Positions 17,989 through 26,831 of a stretch of DNA of 64,000 nt are shown one piece after another. A model generated the notes under the pieces. The model ran no database searches, was not told the DNA's origin, and saw nothing but the letters and a program-made list of their open reading frames with translations. A program made the translations under genes and the position numbers. The stretch's first letter is position 1; each line of letters opens with the position of its first letter. Source of the DNA: Eubacteriales bacterium (lineage in GTDB: Bacteria; Bacillota; Clostridia; Lachnospirales; Lachnospiraceae); assembly GCA_030536855.1 (NCBI GenBank), contig JAUNPK010000006.1:1-64000 (forward strand), read 5' to 3'.

Positions 17989-19287
17989 ATGAGTTTTACT
18001 AAAAAAATACTGGATATCGCAGAAAAAGTAAGGCCGGTGATAGTCAAAGTAGTTCCGCAAAGCGTACTTAGCAGAATGAAAGCAAAGGTGATTCACAGTG
18101 GAGCCAAAGATATTGAGAGTATTAAGTTTGAGCCTTTTTCGAAAGATGAGTTTCCGGTGGGAGTTAATCTTATAGGTGATATACGAGTTGATACCGGTCT
18201 TGGACAGAGTATGAGATATGTATCTAATGTGCTTGAACACAGTGATTATAATCATCTTATATATAATTATTATGTTCCGCCGGGATACAATATGACAGAT
18301 CATTCCTGCGATAAATGGATCTCGGACAAGATTAAGTATGGTATCAACATTTTCCATATTAATGCCAGCGAAATGCCGGTGGGATTTATGGCGCTTGGAA
18401 GAGAGTTCTGGGATAAGCATTATAATATAGGCTTCTGGCTGTGGGAAATGCAGGAATTTCCGGAAGAGTGGATGCCAAGTTTTAACCTTGTGGATGAACT
18501 CTGGGTTCCATCAGATTATATCGCTGATTGTTTAAGGAAATATACGGATAAACCAATTATCACAATGCCATATCCGGTGGTTGCTCCATATGAAGAATCC
18601 TGCGACAGGGATTTCTTTAATCTTCCAAAAGATAAGTTCATGTTCCTTATGATGTATGATGGTGGAAGCGGAATGGCAAGAAAGAATCCTCTGGCAGTTA
18701 TTGAGAGCTTCAAGATGGCGTTTGGTCCGGAAAGAGACGATGTGTGTCTTGTCATTAAACTTAAGGAAAATAGTGATAAAGATATTGCCTATATTAAGGA
18801 AAATATGAAGGGATATGGCAATGTTTATTTTGTGGATAAGAATCTCTCAAGGACAGAGGTTAACAGTCTTATGAAAATTGCAGATGTGTATGTGTCGCTG
18901 CACAGAGCAGAAGGATTTGGACTTACATGTGCGGAGTCTATGGTTCTTGGAACACCGGTTATAGCCACTAACTATTCATCAAATGTGGAATTTATGACAG
19001 ATGTGTCAGTCAGGAAAACCAATGATTTGGATGAAAATTCTTTAGCATGTCTTGTGGATTATAAGTTAATTCCTCTTGAAACAGATATACCTCCATATAA
19101 GAGGGGGTATATGTGGGCAGATGCAGATGTTAAGCAGGCAAGCACATTTATGAGAAGATTAGTTGATGATAAAGAATTATATGATATAATGAAAGACAAT
19201 GCCTTTAGATTTATCAATACAAAATTAAGTATGGATAAAGTTAAGGATATTATGAATAAGAGAATTTCAGAAATTATGGAAAGCTAG
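17989..19287 (+). CDS. group 1 (GT4) glycosyltransferase with N-terminal extension
   Basis: A 432-residue GT-B enzyme. The first 55 residues are extra compared with neighbouring GT4 proteins, then comes GVNLIGDIRVDTGLGQSMR, a typical acceptor-domain opening. The donor half shows SLHRAEGFGLTCAESMVLGTPVIA near residue 303. FWLWEMQEFPEEW near residue 148 is characteristic of a subgroup found in long polysaccharide clusters. AGAGGGCAA precedes the ATG. It is the last gene before the ABC exporter, so it probably completes part of the main chain. The donor and linkage are unknown. Confidence 0.85.
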   Translation: MSFTKKILDIAEKVRPVIVKVVPQSVLSRMKAKVIHSGAKDIESIKFEPFSKDEFPVGVNLIGDIRVDTGLGQSMRYVSNVLEHSDYNHLIYNYYVPPGYNMTDHSCDKWISDKIKYGINIFHINASEMPVGFMALGREFWDKHYNIGFWLWEMQEFPEEWMPSFNLVDELWVPSDYIADCLRKYTDKPIITMPYPVVAPYEESCDRDFFNLPKDKFMFLMMYDGGSGMARKNPLAVIESFKMAFGPERDDVCLVIKLKENSDKDIAYIKENMKGYGNVYFVDKNLSRTEVNSLMKIADVYVSLHRAEGFGLTCAESMVLGTPVIATNYSSNVEFMTDVSVRKTNDLDENSLACLVDYKLIPLETDIPPYKRGYMWADADVKQASTFMRRLVDDKELYDIMKDNAFRFINTKLSMDKVKDIMNKRISEIMES

Positions 19288-19363
19288 TTTGTGTCATGTT
19301 AAATATTGTTTTAAGACGTTGAAACAGTAAGGTGGCGAGTACTGGACTTAAGGAGGAAATCAA

Positions 19364-20149
19364 GTGAAGCATTTAAAAGAACTGTATAATTACAGAGAAA
19401 TGATATTCAGCCTTGTGCGAAAAGACTTAAGAGGACGATACAAGGGTTCTGTTTTAGGCTTTTTGTGGACATTCATTAATCCTTTATTACAGTTGGTTGT
19501 CTATACATTAGTGTTTTCCATTGTGATGAGAGCAGGATATGATAAGTATTATATGTTTCTGTTTGTGGCATTAGTTCCGTGGATGTTCTTTGCATCAAGT
19601 GTACAGGATGGTTCTATTGCTATATTAAAAGAAAAGGATATGGTAAAAAAGATATATTTTCCCCGTGAGGTCATGCCAATTGCGACAGTTACCAGTGGTT
19701 TTGTGAACATGCTTCTTACATTCATTGTTATTTTTCTGGTTTTAATTGTTACCAACTTTGGAGTGAACTTCAAGGCACTTCTTTGCTTGCCGGTGGTTAT
19801 GATAGTGGAATACATATTGTGCCTGGGAGTTGCTCTTATTGTATCGGCTCTTACGGTATATTTAAGAGATCTTCAGTATGTTTTGGGTATTCTGACTATG
19901 GCGTTACAGTATGGAACACCGGTTATGTATGGATTTGAAAAAATTCCGGAGGGATATGGATGGGTTAATACATTACTTAATCTTAATCCCATGACACCTA
20001 TAATCACAATTTACAGACAGATTCTTTATTATAAAGAAGTTCCTAATATGATTTCACTTCTTTATGTATTGGGACTGGGCATTGTGTTCATCATTATTGG
20101 TTTCGCAATATTTAATAAGCTTCAGAAGGGATTTGCAGAGAATTTCTAA
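19364..20149 (+). CDS. wzm: ABC-2 type polysaccharide export permease (Wzm-like)
   Basis: A 261-residue membrane protein with about six hydrophobic segments and the family opening FSLVRKDLRGRYKGSVLGFLWTFINPLLQL. It forms the channel through which a finished lipid-linked glycan crosses the cytoplasmic membrane. It starts at GTG 19364 with a strong AAGGAGG at 19350-19356. The ATPase partner follows after 82 bp. This makes locus 1 an ABC-transporter-dependent pathway, in contrast to the Wzy-type second locus. Confidence 0.93.
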   Translation: MKHLKELYNYREMIFSLVRKDLRGRYKGSVLGFLWTFINPLLQLVVYTLVFSIVMRAGYDKYYMFLFVALVPWMFFASSVQDGSIAILKEKDMVKKIYFPREVMPIATVTSGFVNMLLTFIVIFLVLIVTNFGVNFKALLCLPVVMIVEYILCLGVALIVSALTVYLRDLQYVLGILTMALQYGTPVMYGFEKIPEGYGWVNTLLNLNPMTPIITIYRQILYYKEVPNMISLLYVLGLGIVFIIIGFAIFNKLQKGFAENF

Positions 20150-20231
20150 GAGTTAACAATTCGATAAAATTATTTTGTTTGGGATAAAATAAGCTGTGTA
20201 AGCACCGGGTGGTGCAAGAATGGAGTAAAGA

Positions 20232-21458
20232 ATGATAGATTCTAACAATGCGATTGAAGTAAGAGGCGTAACTAAGAAGTTTAAGGTCTTTTACGACAAG
20301 GGAAGCGAATTAAAGGAAAAAATGCTGTTCTGGAAGAGAAATAAGTATGAAAACAGAACAGTTCTTGATAATATAAGTTTTTCAGTTAAGAAGGGGGAAG
20401 CAATTGGTCTGGTTGGACGTAATGGCTGCGGTAAGAGTACAACTCTTAAACTTCTTACAAAGATTATCTATCCTAATAGCGGAGAGATAGAAATGCAGGG
20501 ACGGGTTTCAAGTCTTATTGAGCTTGGAGCAGGGTTTCATCCGGATATGAGCGGAAGAGAGAATATTTATACTAATGCAGCTATATTTGGATTAAAGAGA
20601 AAAGAGATTGATGCAAGACTTGATGATATTATTGCATTTTCAGAATTGGAACAGTTTATTGATAATCCGGTTCGTACATATTCATCAGGTATGTACACCA
20701 GACTTGCATTTTCTGTAGCAATTAATGTGGATGCAGATATTCTTCTTATTGATGAAATACTTGCTGTTGGCGATGCAAATTTTCAGGCTAAATGTTTTAA
20801 CAAGTTAAGAGAAATTAAAGCAAGTGGAACTACAATCGTAATTGTATCCCATTCATTGGGTCAGATTGAGCAGATTTGTGACAGATCTATATGGATTAAA
20901 GATGGACATATCGAGATGGAAGGTATGCCGAAAGATGTTCACCTGGAGTATCTTAACTATATGAGTGAAGAGCGTATGGACCAGCAGGAAAAAGAGCAGA
21001 TAAGAAACCAGCAGAATGAATTGAAACAGCGAATCAAGAGGTATGGTACTCAGGATGCAACGTTTACAGAAAAGAAAATGATTGGGGATGATGGACAGGA
21101 AAAGACCACATTTAAGACCGGTGAAGGTATGACATTAGAACTTGATTATCAGGTTAAGAAAAAGGTGGTAGATGCCGTATTTGGATATGGAATATTCAGA
21201 AGTGATGGACTTTGGGTTTATGGTACCAACACACGAATTGACCGAATGGATAACTTTGATATAGATAAGGATGGACATATAACAATAAGTATGCCGCATC
21301 TTGATCTTATACCGGGGCAGTACTGGATTGATATTACTATAGAATTTGGTGAAGGCAATCCGGTTGACTATTATAAAGAAGCGTTAAAGTTTGAAGTTGT
21401 TTCCAACATAACAGATGTGGGAGTTTCAAGAGTTGAACATAGCTGGAAATTGAGTTGA
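20232..21458 (+). CDS. wzt: polysaccharide ABC exporter ATP-binding protein with C-terminal domain (Wzt-like)
   Basis: The ATPase domain has Walker A GLVGRNGCGKST (about residues 59-70), signature YSSGMYTRLAFS near 157 and Walker B ILLIDEILAVGD near 178. After a charged, Gln-rich linker (about residues 235-265) there is a beta-rich C-terminal domain of about 140 residues (FGYGIFRSDGLWVYGTN, SMPHLDLIPGQYWID). Wzt proteins with such a domain use it to recognise the modified end of the glycan before export. This suggests that the chain carries a terminating or branching modification. It pairs with the permease at 19364. Confidence 0.93.
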   Translation: MIDSNNAIEVRGVTKKFKVFYDKGSELKEKMLFWKRNKYENRTVLDNISFSVKKGEAIGLVGRNGCGKSTTLKLLTKIIYPNSGEIEMQGRVSSLIELGAGFHPDMSGRENIYTNAAIFGLKRKEIDARLDDIIAFSELEQFIDNPVRTYSSGMYTRLAFSVAINVDADILLIDEILAVGDANFQAKCFNKLREIKASGTTIVIVSHSLGQIEQICDRSIWIKDGHIEMEGMPKDVHLEYLNYMSEERMDQQEKEQIRNQQNELKQRIKRYGTQDATFTEKKMIGDDGQEKTTFKTGEGMTLELDYQVKKKVVDAVFGYGIFRSDGLWVYGTNTRIDRMDNFDIDKDGHITISMPHLDLIPGQYWIDITIEFGEGNPVDYYKEALKFEVVSNITDVGVSRVEHSWKLS

Positions 21459-21484
21459 CTAAAGTTCTCAGAATGGGGATTAGT

Positions 21485-22543
21485 ATGAAAAGATATTGCA
21501 TAGACGGAAGGTTTCTATCCTCCATGACAACAGGGGTGGATAGATACGCTTATCAAATATTAAGAGAATTAGATAAGATTGCTACAGGGATGGATATATC
21601 TATCCTTGTACCTTCCAATGCCAAAATAATACCGGAATATAAAAACATCACCGTGATTAAAAGCAAACGAAGCCGCTTTTGGACACAGGTGGTGTTTGCG
21701 TCGTTTACGAGGATACATGGAATGATACCGATTAATCTGTGTAATGAAGTTTCGGTAGGAGCCAAAAAAGGAATCGTTGCAATTCATGATGTGTTCTACG
21801 CAGAAGACCCGGATAAATATCCCCAGATAAAAGAATATCCCAAAGGAGAGGTAGAATGGTTTAAAAAAATATATCGAAGAGCTGCAAAACATGCTGATAA
21901 GATAATTACGGTATCTGAGTTTTCTAAGTCAAGAATAGTAGAATTACTGGGAGTTGCCGCGGATAGAATCATTGTGATAGGCAACGGATGGCAGCATTTT
22001 GAAGAGGTGCAGGTAAAAGAGTTGGCATGTGAATATTCGGAAAAACAACAGAATAAGCTATTCCAATCTTTACAGGATAAATCTTATTATTTTACAATGG
22101 CATCAGCTAATAAAAATAAAAATGTAAGGTGGGTTTTCGAGTGTGCAAAGCACAATGCCGAAAGCGTGTTTGTTGTGGCAGGAGGCGGATTACAGTCGCT
22201 GGTTGACGAAATGAACTGTGGTAATGTAATATACGTGGGATATGTTAGTGATGAATTGGCGAAAACTCTGATGAAACATTGCAAGGCATTTATTTTTCCA
22301 TCATACTACGAGGGATTTGGAATTCCACCAATGGAAGCATTAAGCACAGGATGTAAGATTGTAATTTCCGACAGGGCGAGTCTTCCTGAGATATTTTCAG
22401 ATGCGGCATATTATATTAACCCGGATAATGCTGATGTAGATATTGATAAATTATTAGAACAGAATGTAGCAGACAGAAAAAAAGTGCTTGAAACGTACAG
22501 TTGGAAGAGAAGTGCATTTCAATTGAAACAGTTGCTTATATGA
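21485..22543 (+). CDS. group 1 (GT4) glycosyltransferase, paralogue of the 15783 gene
   Basis: A 352-residue GT-B enzyme: MKRYCIDGRFLSSMTTGVDRYA at the N-terminus, VIGNGWQHF near residue 165, and PSYYEGFGIPPMEALSTG near residue 270. It has the same motif set as the gene at 15783, and both share the leader GAATGG-GATTAGT directly before the ATG, so the two probably arose by duplication. The frame opens at 21455 inside the wzt stop, but ATG 21485 gives the aligned N-terminus. The donor is unknown. Confidence 0.87.
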   Translation: MKRYCIDGRFLSSMTTGVDRYAYQILRELDKIATGMDISILVPSNAKIIPEYKNITVIKSKRSRFWTQVVFASFTRIHGMIPINLCNEVSVGAKKGIVAIHDVFYAEDPDKYPQIKEYPKGEVEWFKKIYRRAAKHADKIITVSEFSKSRIVELLGVAADRIIVIGNGWQHFEEVQVKELACEYSEKQQNKLFQSLQDKSYYFTMASANKNKNVRWVFECAKHNAESVFVVAGGGLQSLVDEMNCGNVIYVGYVSDELAKTLMKHCKAFIFPSYYEGFGIPPMEALSTGCKIVISDRASLPEIFSDAAYYINPDNADVDIDKLLEQNVADRKKVLETYSWKRSAFQLKQLLI

Positions 22544-22567
22544 CATTATTAGATTTGGAGGATAAAA

Positions 22568-23650
22568 ATGAAAGAAAAGATAATACCTTGGATAAGGAAT
22601 ATAATCTTTATGGCAGGGCTTGTCGTGGTAGTTTTCGTGTGTGATTTTTTATTTGCACAACAGGGATATATAAGATATATTCTTCAGGATGTTAATAATG
22701 AACAGAATAACTATGATGGTATTATACTTGGAGCATCTCATGCAAGAAGTGCTATTAATCCTCAGAAGATTGATAACTATGATGATACCAATACCCTTAG
22801 TCTTGCGATACCAAATGAAACGCTTAAAGATTCAGTATATGTTCTTGAGGAAGCCTGTAATTCACAAAATATTAAGCGGGTAATTCTTGATGTGGATTAT
22901 CAGTACTGGTTTATCAAAACTACTGAAGGGTATTATAACGAAGCCTTTATATACAATCAAATGTCATGGGAATCACCAACCAAGTGGGAATATCTTTTCA
23001 ATAATTTGGGAAATCTCGATATTAGAAATGCATTTTCACAGATTATATCTTATGATGTTACACCGGAAACGGTAGTTAATAACGTAAAGCAAAAAACATC
23101 CCAGGACTACCGGGATGGAAATATATACTCCCTTACAGTTGGAGATGCCAATGGTCCATATGTTGGTAAGGGATTCTTCTCAAGAGAATTAAGCGGAGGA
23201 TTGCCGGGGGGATTGGAATATGTGGAACATTTTTCTGACCTTGTGGATGATGGAATATCAGACTATGCATATAAGTATTTTGAAAAGTTAAAAGAATATT
23301 GTGACAGCAAGGGTATAGAACTTATATGTGTTACATCACCGATTACACCAAGTACATTGAAGATTCAGTCAATGGACAGAGTGCATGATATATTCAAAGA
23401 ATATTTTGACAGCAAAGGTGTAACATATCTTGACTTTAATATGGCCAGACTGGATGTGTTGCCAAGAACTGATTACGATTACGGCGATATGGAAGGCCAT
23501 ATGGGTGGAGAACCGGCTGAGCGCTACTCAGATGTTCTTGGACAAGTATTAAAAAAATACGAAGATAAAGAATTGGATATGAATCAGTATTTTTATTCAA
23601 CATTTGATGAGTTATACAAGGAACTTGATGGGACTACATCAGGAAAGTAG
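22568..23650 (+). CDS. membrane-anchored SGNH-like acyltransferase partner (second copy)
   Basis: A 360-residue protein with one N-terminal membrane segment (about residues 11-30), then an extracytoplasmic domain. SGNH block I is IILGASHARSAINP near residue 53 (Ser in GAS), and a late D-x-EGHMG near residue 308 supplies the Asp/His candidates. It is related in design to the protein at 3969 and, like it, is followed by an MBOAT gene. It very probably O-acylates the exported polysaccharide or a lipid-linked intermediate. GGAGGATAAA precedes the ATG. The acyl group and acceptor are unknown. Confidence 0.75.
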   Translation: MKEKIIPWIRNIIFMAGLVVVVFVCDFLFAQQGYIRYILQDVNNEQNNYDGIILGASHARSAINPQKIDNYDDTNTLSLAIPNETLKDSVYVLEEACNSQNIKRVILDVDYQYWFIKTTEGYYNEAFIYNQMSWESPTKWEYLFNNLGNLDIRNAFSQIISYDVTPETVVNNVKQKTSQDYRDGNIYSLTVGDANGPYVGKGFFSRELSGGLPGGLEYVEHFSDLVDDGISDYAYKYFEKLKEYCDSKGIELICVTSPITPSTLKIQSMDRVHDIFKEYFDSKGVTYLDFNMARLDVLPRTDYDYGDMEGHMGGEPAERYSDVLGQVLKKYEDKELDMNQYFYSTFDELYKELDGTTSGK

Positions 23651-23696
23651 AGCAGAATATAGATTATACCAAGGCAAAAGCCATATGGAGGGTAAA

Positions 23697-25283
23697 ATGT
23701 CATTTTCGACAGTCGCATATTTTTTATTTTTAATAATTGGAATAGTAGTGTATTACGTGATACCACGCAAGTATCAGTGGATATGGCTGCTTATAATGAG
23801 TTACGGATATTACTTCACATTTGATGTAAAAACATCGTTATTCATGGTGTATGCCACGGTGACCATATATGTGTGTGGACTTGTATTAGACAATATCAGA
23901 GTAAAGTCGGATACATACCTTAAAAACAACAAAGAAACGCTGACTAAAGAAGAAAAGAAAAAGTACAAAGAAAGCGTTAAGAGAAAGAAAAGACTTGTGC
24001 TTACTGCGGGGGTTATTTTAGACTTTGGTATGCTTGCAGTAATGAAATATACTAATTTTGCCATAGAAAATCTTAATTCCATTATAACAAGATTGGGAGG
24101 TGAACCTATAGCACTTGTAAAGTGGGTGCTTCCCATAGGAATATCATTTTTCACATTTCAGGCAGTTTCGTATATTGTAGATGTATATCAGGGTAAGTAT
24201 GAAGCACAGAAAAATCCATTTAAACTAGGACTTTTTGTTTCGTTCTTCCCACAGATAATGCAGGGACCAATTGGAAGATATGACAAACTTATGCCACAGT
24301 TTTTGGAGGGCAGAAAATTTAATCTTATCAATGTACAGTTTGGCTTGCAGAGAATCGGCTGGGGTCTTGCAAAGAAAATGATACTTGCGGACAGGGCAGC
24401 AGTGGTTGTTATGGAGGTGTTCCAGCATTATGAGATGTACAGCGGATTGCATTATATCCTTGGCGTGCTTATGTACACAATCCAGTTATATATGGATTTT
24501 TCAGGAGGAATTGATATTGTAATTGGTTCTGCAGAAATGTTTGGAATAACTATGGACGAGAATTTCAGACAGCCATTTTTCTCTAAATCCATTGGTGAAT
24601 TCTGGCGCAGGTGGCATATAAGTCTGGGTGCATGGATGAAGGATTATATATTTTATCCAATGTCTCTTTCAAAAGCTATGAACAAGTTTGGTAAATGGGG
24701 TAAGAAGCATATTGGTAACACGGTAGGAAAGACGCTTCCTATATGTTTTGCCAATATGGTAATCTTCTTTATTGTTGGTATATGGCATGGCCCAGCGTGG
24801 AAATTTATTATATATGGAATATACAATGGATTTATAATTGCGGTGAGTAACCTATTAGAGCCGGTTTACAAAAAGGGTCTGGAGAAATGTCATATCAACG
24901 GAGATGGAAAGGCTTGGACAGCATTTAAGGTGTTTAGAACATTTGTCCTTGTTGTTATCGGATTCTATTTCGATATGAGCAACAGTGTAAGCCAGGCATT
25001 GTGTATGATAAAGTGGTCAATAATAGGAATCAGGCCGACACAGTTTAATCTGAGAGACACGCTTGCAATAGGACTTGATGTTAAGGATTATGTAATAATA
25101 CTTATGGGATGTATAGTAATACTCATTGTAAGTATTATGAAAGAGAAGGGAATTAAAGTAAGAGAAGCACTTGCAAAGAAACCGTTACCTGTCAGATGGC
25201 TGGTATATTATGGAATAGTTGTGTTAATACTATTGTTTAGTTATCCGGGTGCAACACAGGGATTCCTGTATGCTAATTTCTAA
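23697..25283 (+). CDS. MBOAT family O-acyltransferase (second copy)
   Basis: A 528-residue polytopic membrane protein of the AlgI/DltB type. Conserved blocks are PQIMQGPIGRYD near residue 187, FWRRWHISLGAWMKDYIFYP near 303 and the catalytic-His block GIWHGPAWKFIIYG near 361. Between segments there is a Lys-rich cytoplasmic loop (about residues 70-105). The frame is open from 23604, overlapping the previous gene, but ATG 23697 with TGGAGGGTAAA gives the family's standard MSFSTVAYF start. It forms a module with 22568 and is embedded in the glycosyltransferase locus, so its substrate is most likely the locus 1 glycan. Confidence 0.92.
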   Translation: MSFSTVAYFLFLIIGIVVYYVIPRKYQWIWLLIMSYGYYFTFDVKTSLFMVYATVTIYVCGLVLDNIRVKSDTYLKNNKETLTKEEKKKYKESVKRKKRLVLTAGVILDFGMLAVMKYTNFAIENLNSIITRLGGEPIALVKWVLPIGISFFTFQAVSYIVDVYQGKYEAQKNPFKLGLFVSFFPQIMQGPIGRYDKLMPQFLEGRKFNLINVQFGLQRIGWGLAKKMILADRAAVVVMEVFQHYEMYSGLHYILGVLMYTIQLYMDFSGGIDIVIGSAEMFGITMDENFRQPFFSKSIGEFWRRWHISLGAWMKDYIFYPMSLSKAMNKFGKWGKKHIGNTVGKTLPICFANMVIFFIVGIWHGPAWKFIIYGIYNGFIIAVSNLLEPVYKKGLEKCHINGDGKAWTAFKVFRTFVLVVIGFYFDMSNSVSQALCMIKWSIIGIRPTQFNLRDTLAIGLDVKDYVIILMGCIVILIVSIMKEKGIKVREALAKKPLPVRWLVYYGIVVLILLFSYPGATQGFLYANF

Positions 25284-25323
25284 CAGGTATATATTTTAGT
25301 TTATACGAGAAAGGGAAAATGTG

Positions 25324-25725
25324 ATGGACGTAAATGTTGAGAATATAATGCAGGAAATAAAAAATGAAATAAAGGCTAAGGGATATAGTAACGATATGTT
25401 AAGCTTTGACGACATAATCATTGATTCAAGTTCAATGAATGTTACAAAGTTTGATAAGATTAAGTTTGAAGAAAATCTTTATGACGCCAATCATGAGTGG
25501 CAGGTTAATTCCTACAGAATGATTCAGGGAAATAAGGTATCAGTGTTCTTTAAGAAGGTACTCAGAAAATGTATGTATTTCTTTGTTGACCCTATTGTTA
25601 ATTCACAGAACGGATTTAACGCTTCCCTTGTGAGAATGATGAATCAGATGAGCTGTTATATAGACGAACAGAATAAGGAAATTGAGGAACTTAAGAAGAG
25701 AATAGATAAACTGGAAGGTAAGTAA
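25324..25725 (+). CDS. small coiled-coil protein of polysaccharide loci, function unknown
   Basis: A 133-residue soluble protein. The N-terminus DVNVENIMQEIKNEIKAKG resembles the short N-terminal segments seen on methyltransferase- and glycosyltransferase-associated proteins in clostridial polysaccharide clusters. The C-terminus (DEQNKEIEELKKRIDKLEG) is a short coiled coil. No catalytic domain is visible, so it may be a scaffold or a chain-length/partner protein. GTG 25321 and ATG 25324 are adjacent; the ATG is preferred, with AAGGG 8 bp upstream. It is followed after 2 bp by the next glycosyltransferase. Confidence 0.7.
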   Translation: MDVNVENIMQEIKNEIKAKGYSNDMLSFDDIIIDSSSMNVTKFDKIKFEENLYDANHEWQVNSYRMIQGNKVSVFFKKVLRKCMYFFVDPIVNSQNGFNASLVRMMNQMSCYIDEQNKEIEELKKRIDKLEGK

Positions 25726-25727
25726 AT

Positions 25728-26804
25728 ATGCGTGTAATACAGATGTTATCCACAATTGCATATGGTGATGCTGTGAGCAATGATGCTATGGCATTGGAAA
25801 CTGTTATAAAAAGTATGAATTATAACACAAGAATATATGCAGAGAGCATTGTTTCACCATTGGATAAAAAGAATGCACTTCCCATTGATCAGATAGGGAC
25901 ATTGAAGGATGATGATGTTGTTATATACCATTTTTCAACAGGTTCTGAATTAAATTTCAGGTTTGGTAATCTCAAGTGCCGTAAAATTCTCGTATATCAT
26001 AATGTTACGCCGCCGGAATTCTTTAAAAATAATGATGAAGGGTTTATGGGTGTATGTCAGTTTGGGTTGGATGGAATAAAGTATTTAGCTGATAAGGTGG
26101 ATTATTGTATTGCAGATTCAGAGTTTAACAAGCAGGATCTTATTAATTACGGCTTTAAGTGTAAGATAGATGTCCTTCCAATAATAATCCCCATGGAGGA
26201 TTATGAAAAAAAACCTGATAAGAAAACAATGAGAGAAATGTCTGATGGGAAAACTAATATCCTTTTTACAGGAAGAGTTGCACCTAATAAGAAGCATGAG
26301 GATATTATTGCAGCTTTTTATTATTATAAAAGGTTATACAATCCCAATTCCAGATTGATTCTTGCAGGTTCATTTAAAGAAACTGATTCCTATTATATAA
26401 GATTGGACAAGTTTGTAAAAAGGCTGGGGTTGGTAAGGGACGAAGATTTCATATTCACAGGACACACTAAGTTCAACAAAATAATAGCTTATTACAAATG
26501 TGCAGATGCATTTTTATGTATGAGTGAACATGAAGGATTCTGCGTTCCTGTTGTGGAGTCAATGATATACGGTGTTCCTGTTGTGGCTTATGCATCAACA
26601 GCAGTTCCTGATACTATGGGAAAGGGAACCATGGTTATCAATGATAAGAATCCTGTAGTTGTAGCGGGATGCATTGATAAGGTTATGAGAGATACACAAT
26701 TGAGGAATTCACTAATTGCGAATCAGAAGGAGCGATTAAAGGATTTTTCCTATGACAAGGTTTCAGACATGTTTAAAAAATATTTGTCTGAATTTTTAGG
26801 ATAG
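25728..26804 (+). CDS. group 1 (GT4) glycosyltransferase
   Basis: A 358-residue GT-B enzyme. Opening MRVIQMLSTIAYGDAVSNDA is followed by VYHNVTPPEFF near residue 94, ILFTGRVAPNKKHEDII near 183, and the donor site CMSEHEGFCVPVVESMIYGVPVVAY near 264. This pattern is frequent among mannosyl- and rhamnosyltransferases in rhamnan-type clusters, although the donor is not proven by sequence. It starts 2 bp after the small coiled-coil gene, so the two are probably translated together. Confidence 0.88.
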   Translation: MRVIQMLSTIAYGDAVSNDAMALETVIKSMNYNTRIYAESIVSPLDKKNALPIDQIGTLKDDDVVIYHFSTGSELNFRFGNLKCRKILVYHNVTPPEFFKNNDEGFMGVCQFGLDGIKYLADKVDYCIADSEFNKQDLINYGFKCKIDVLPIIIPMEDYEKKPDKKTMREMSDGKTNILFTGRVAPNKKHEDIIAAFYYYKRLYNPNSRLILAGSFKETDSYYIRLDKFVKRLGLVRDEDFIFTGHTKFNKIIAYYKCADAFLCMSEHEGFCVPVVESMIYGVPVVAYASTAVPDTMGKGTMVINDKNPVVVAGCIDKVMRDTQLRNSLIANQKERLKDFSYDKVSDMFKKYLSEFLG

Positions 26805-26831
26805 GATTTCAACTATTACATGGAGGATGGC

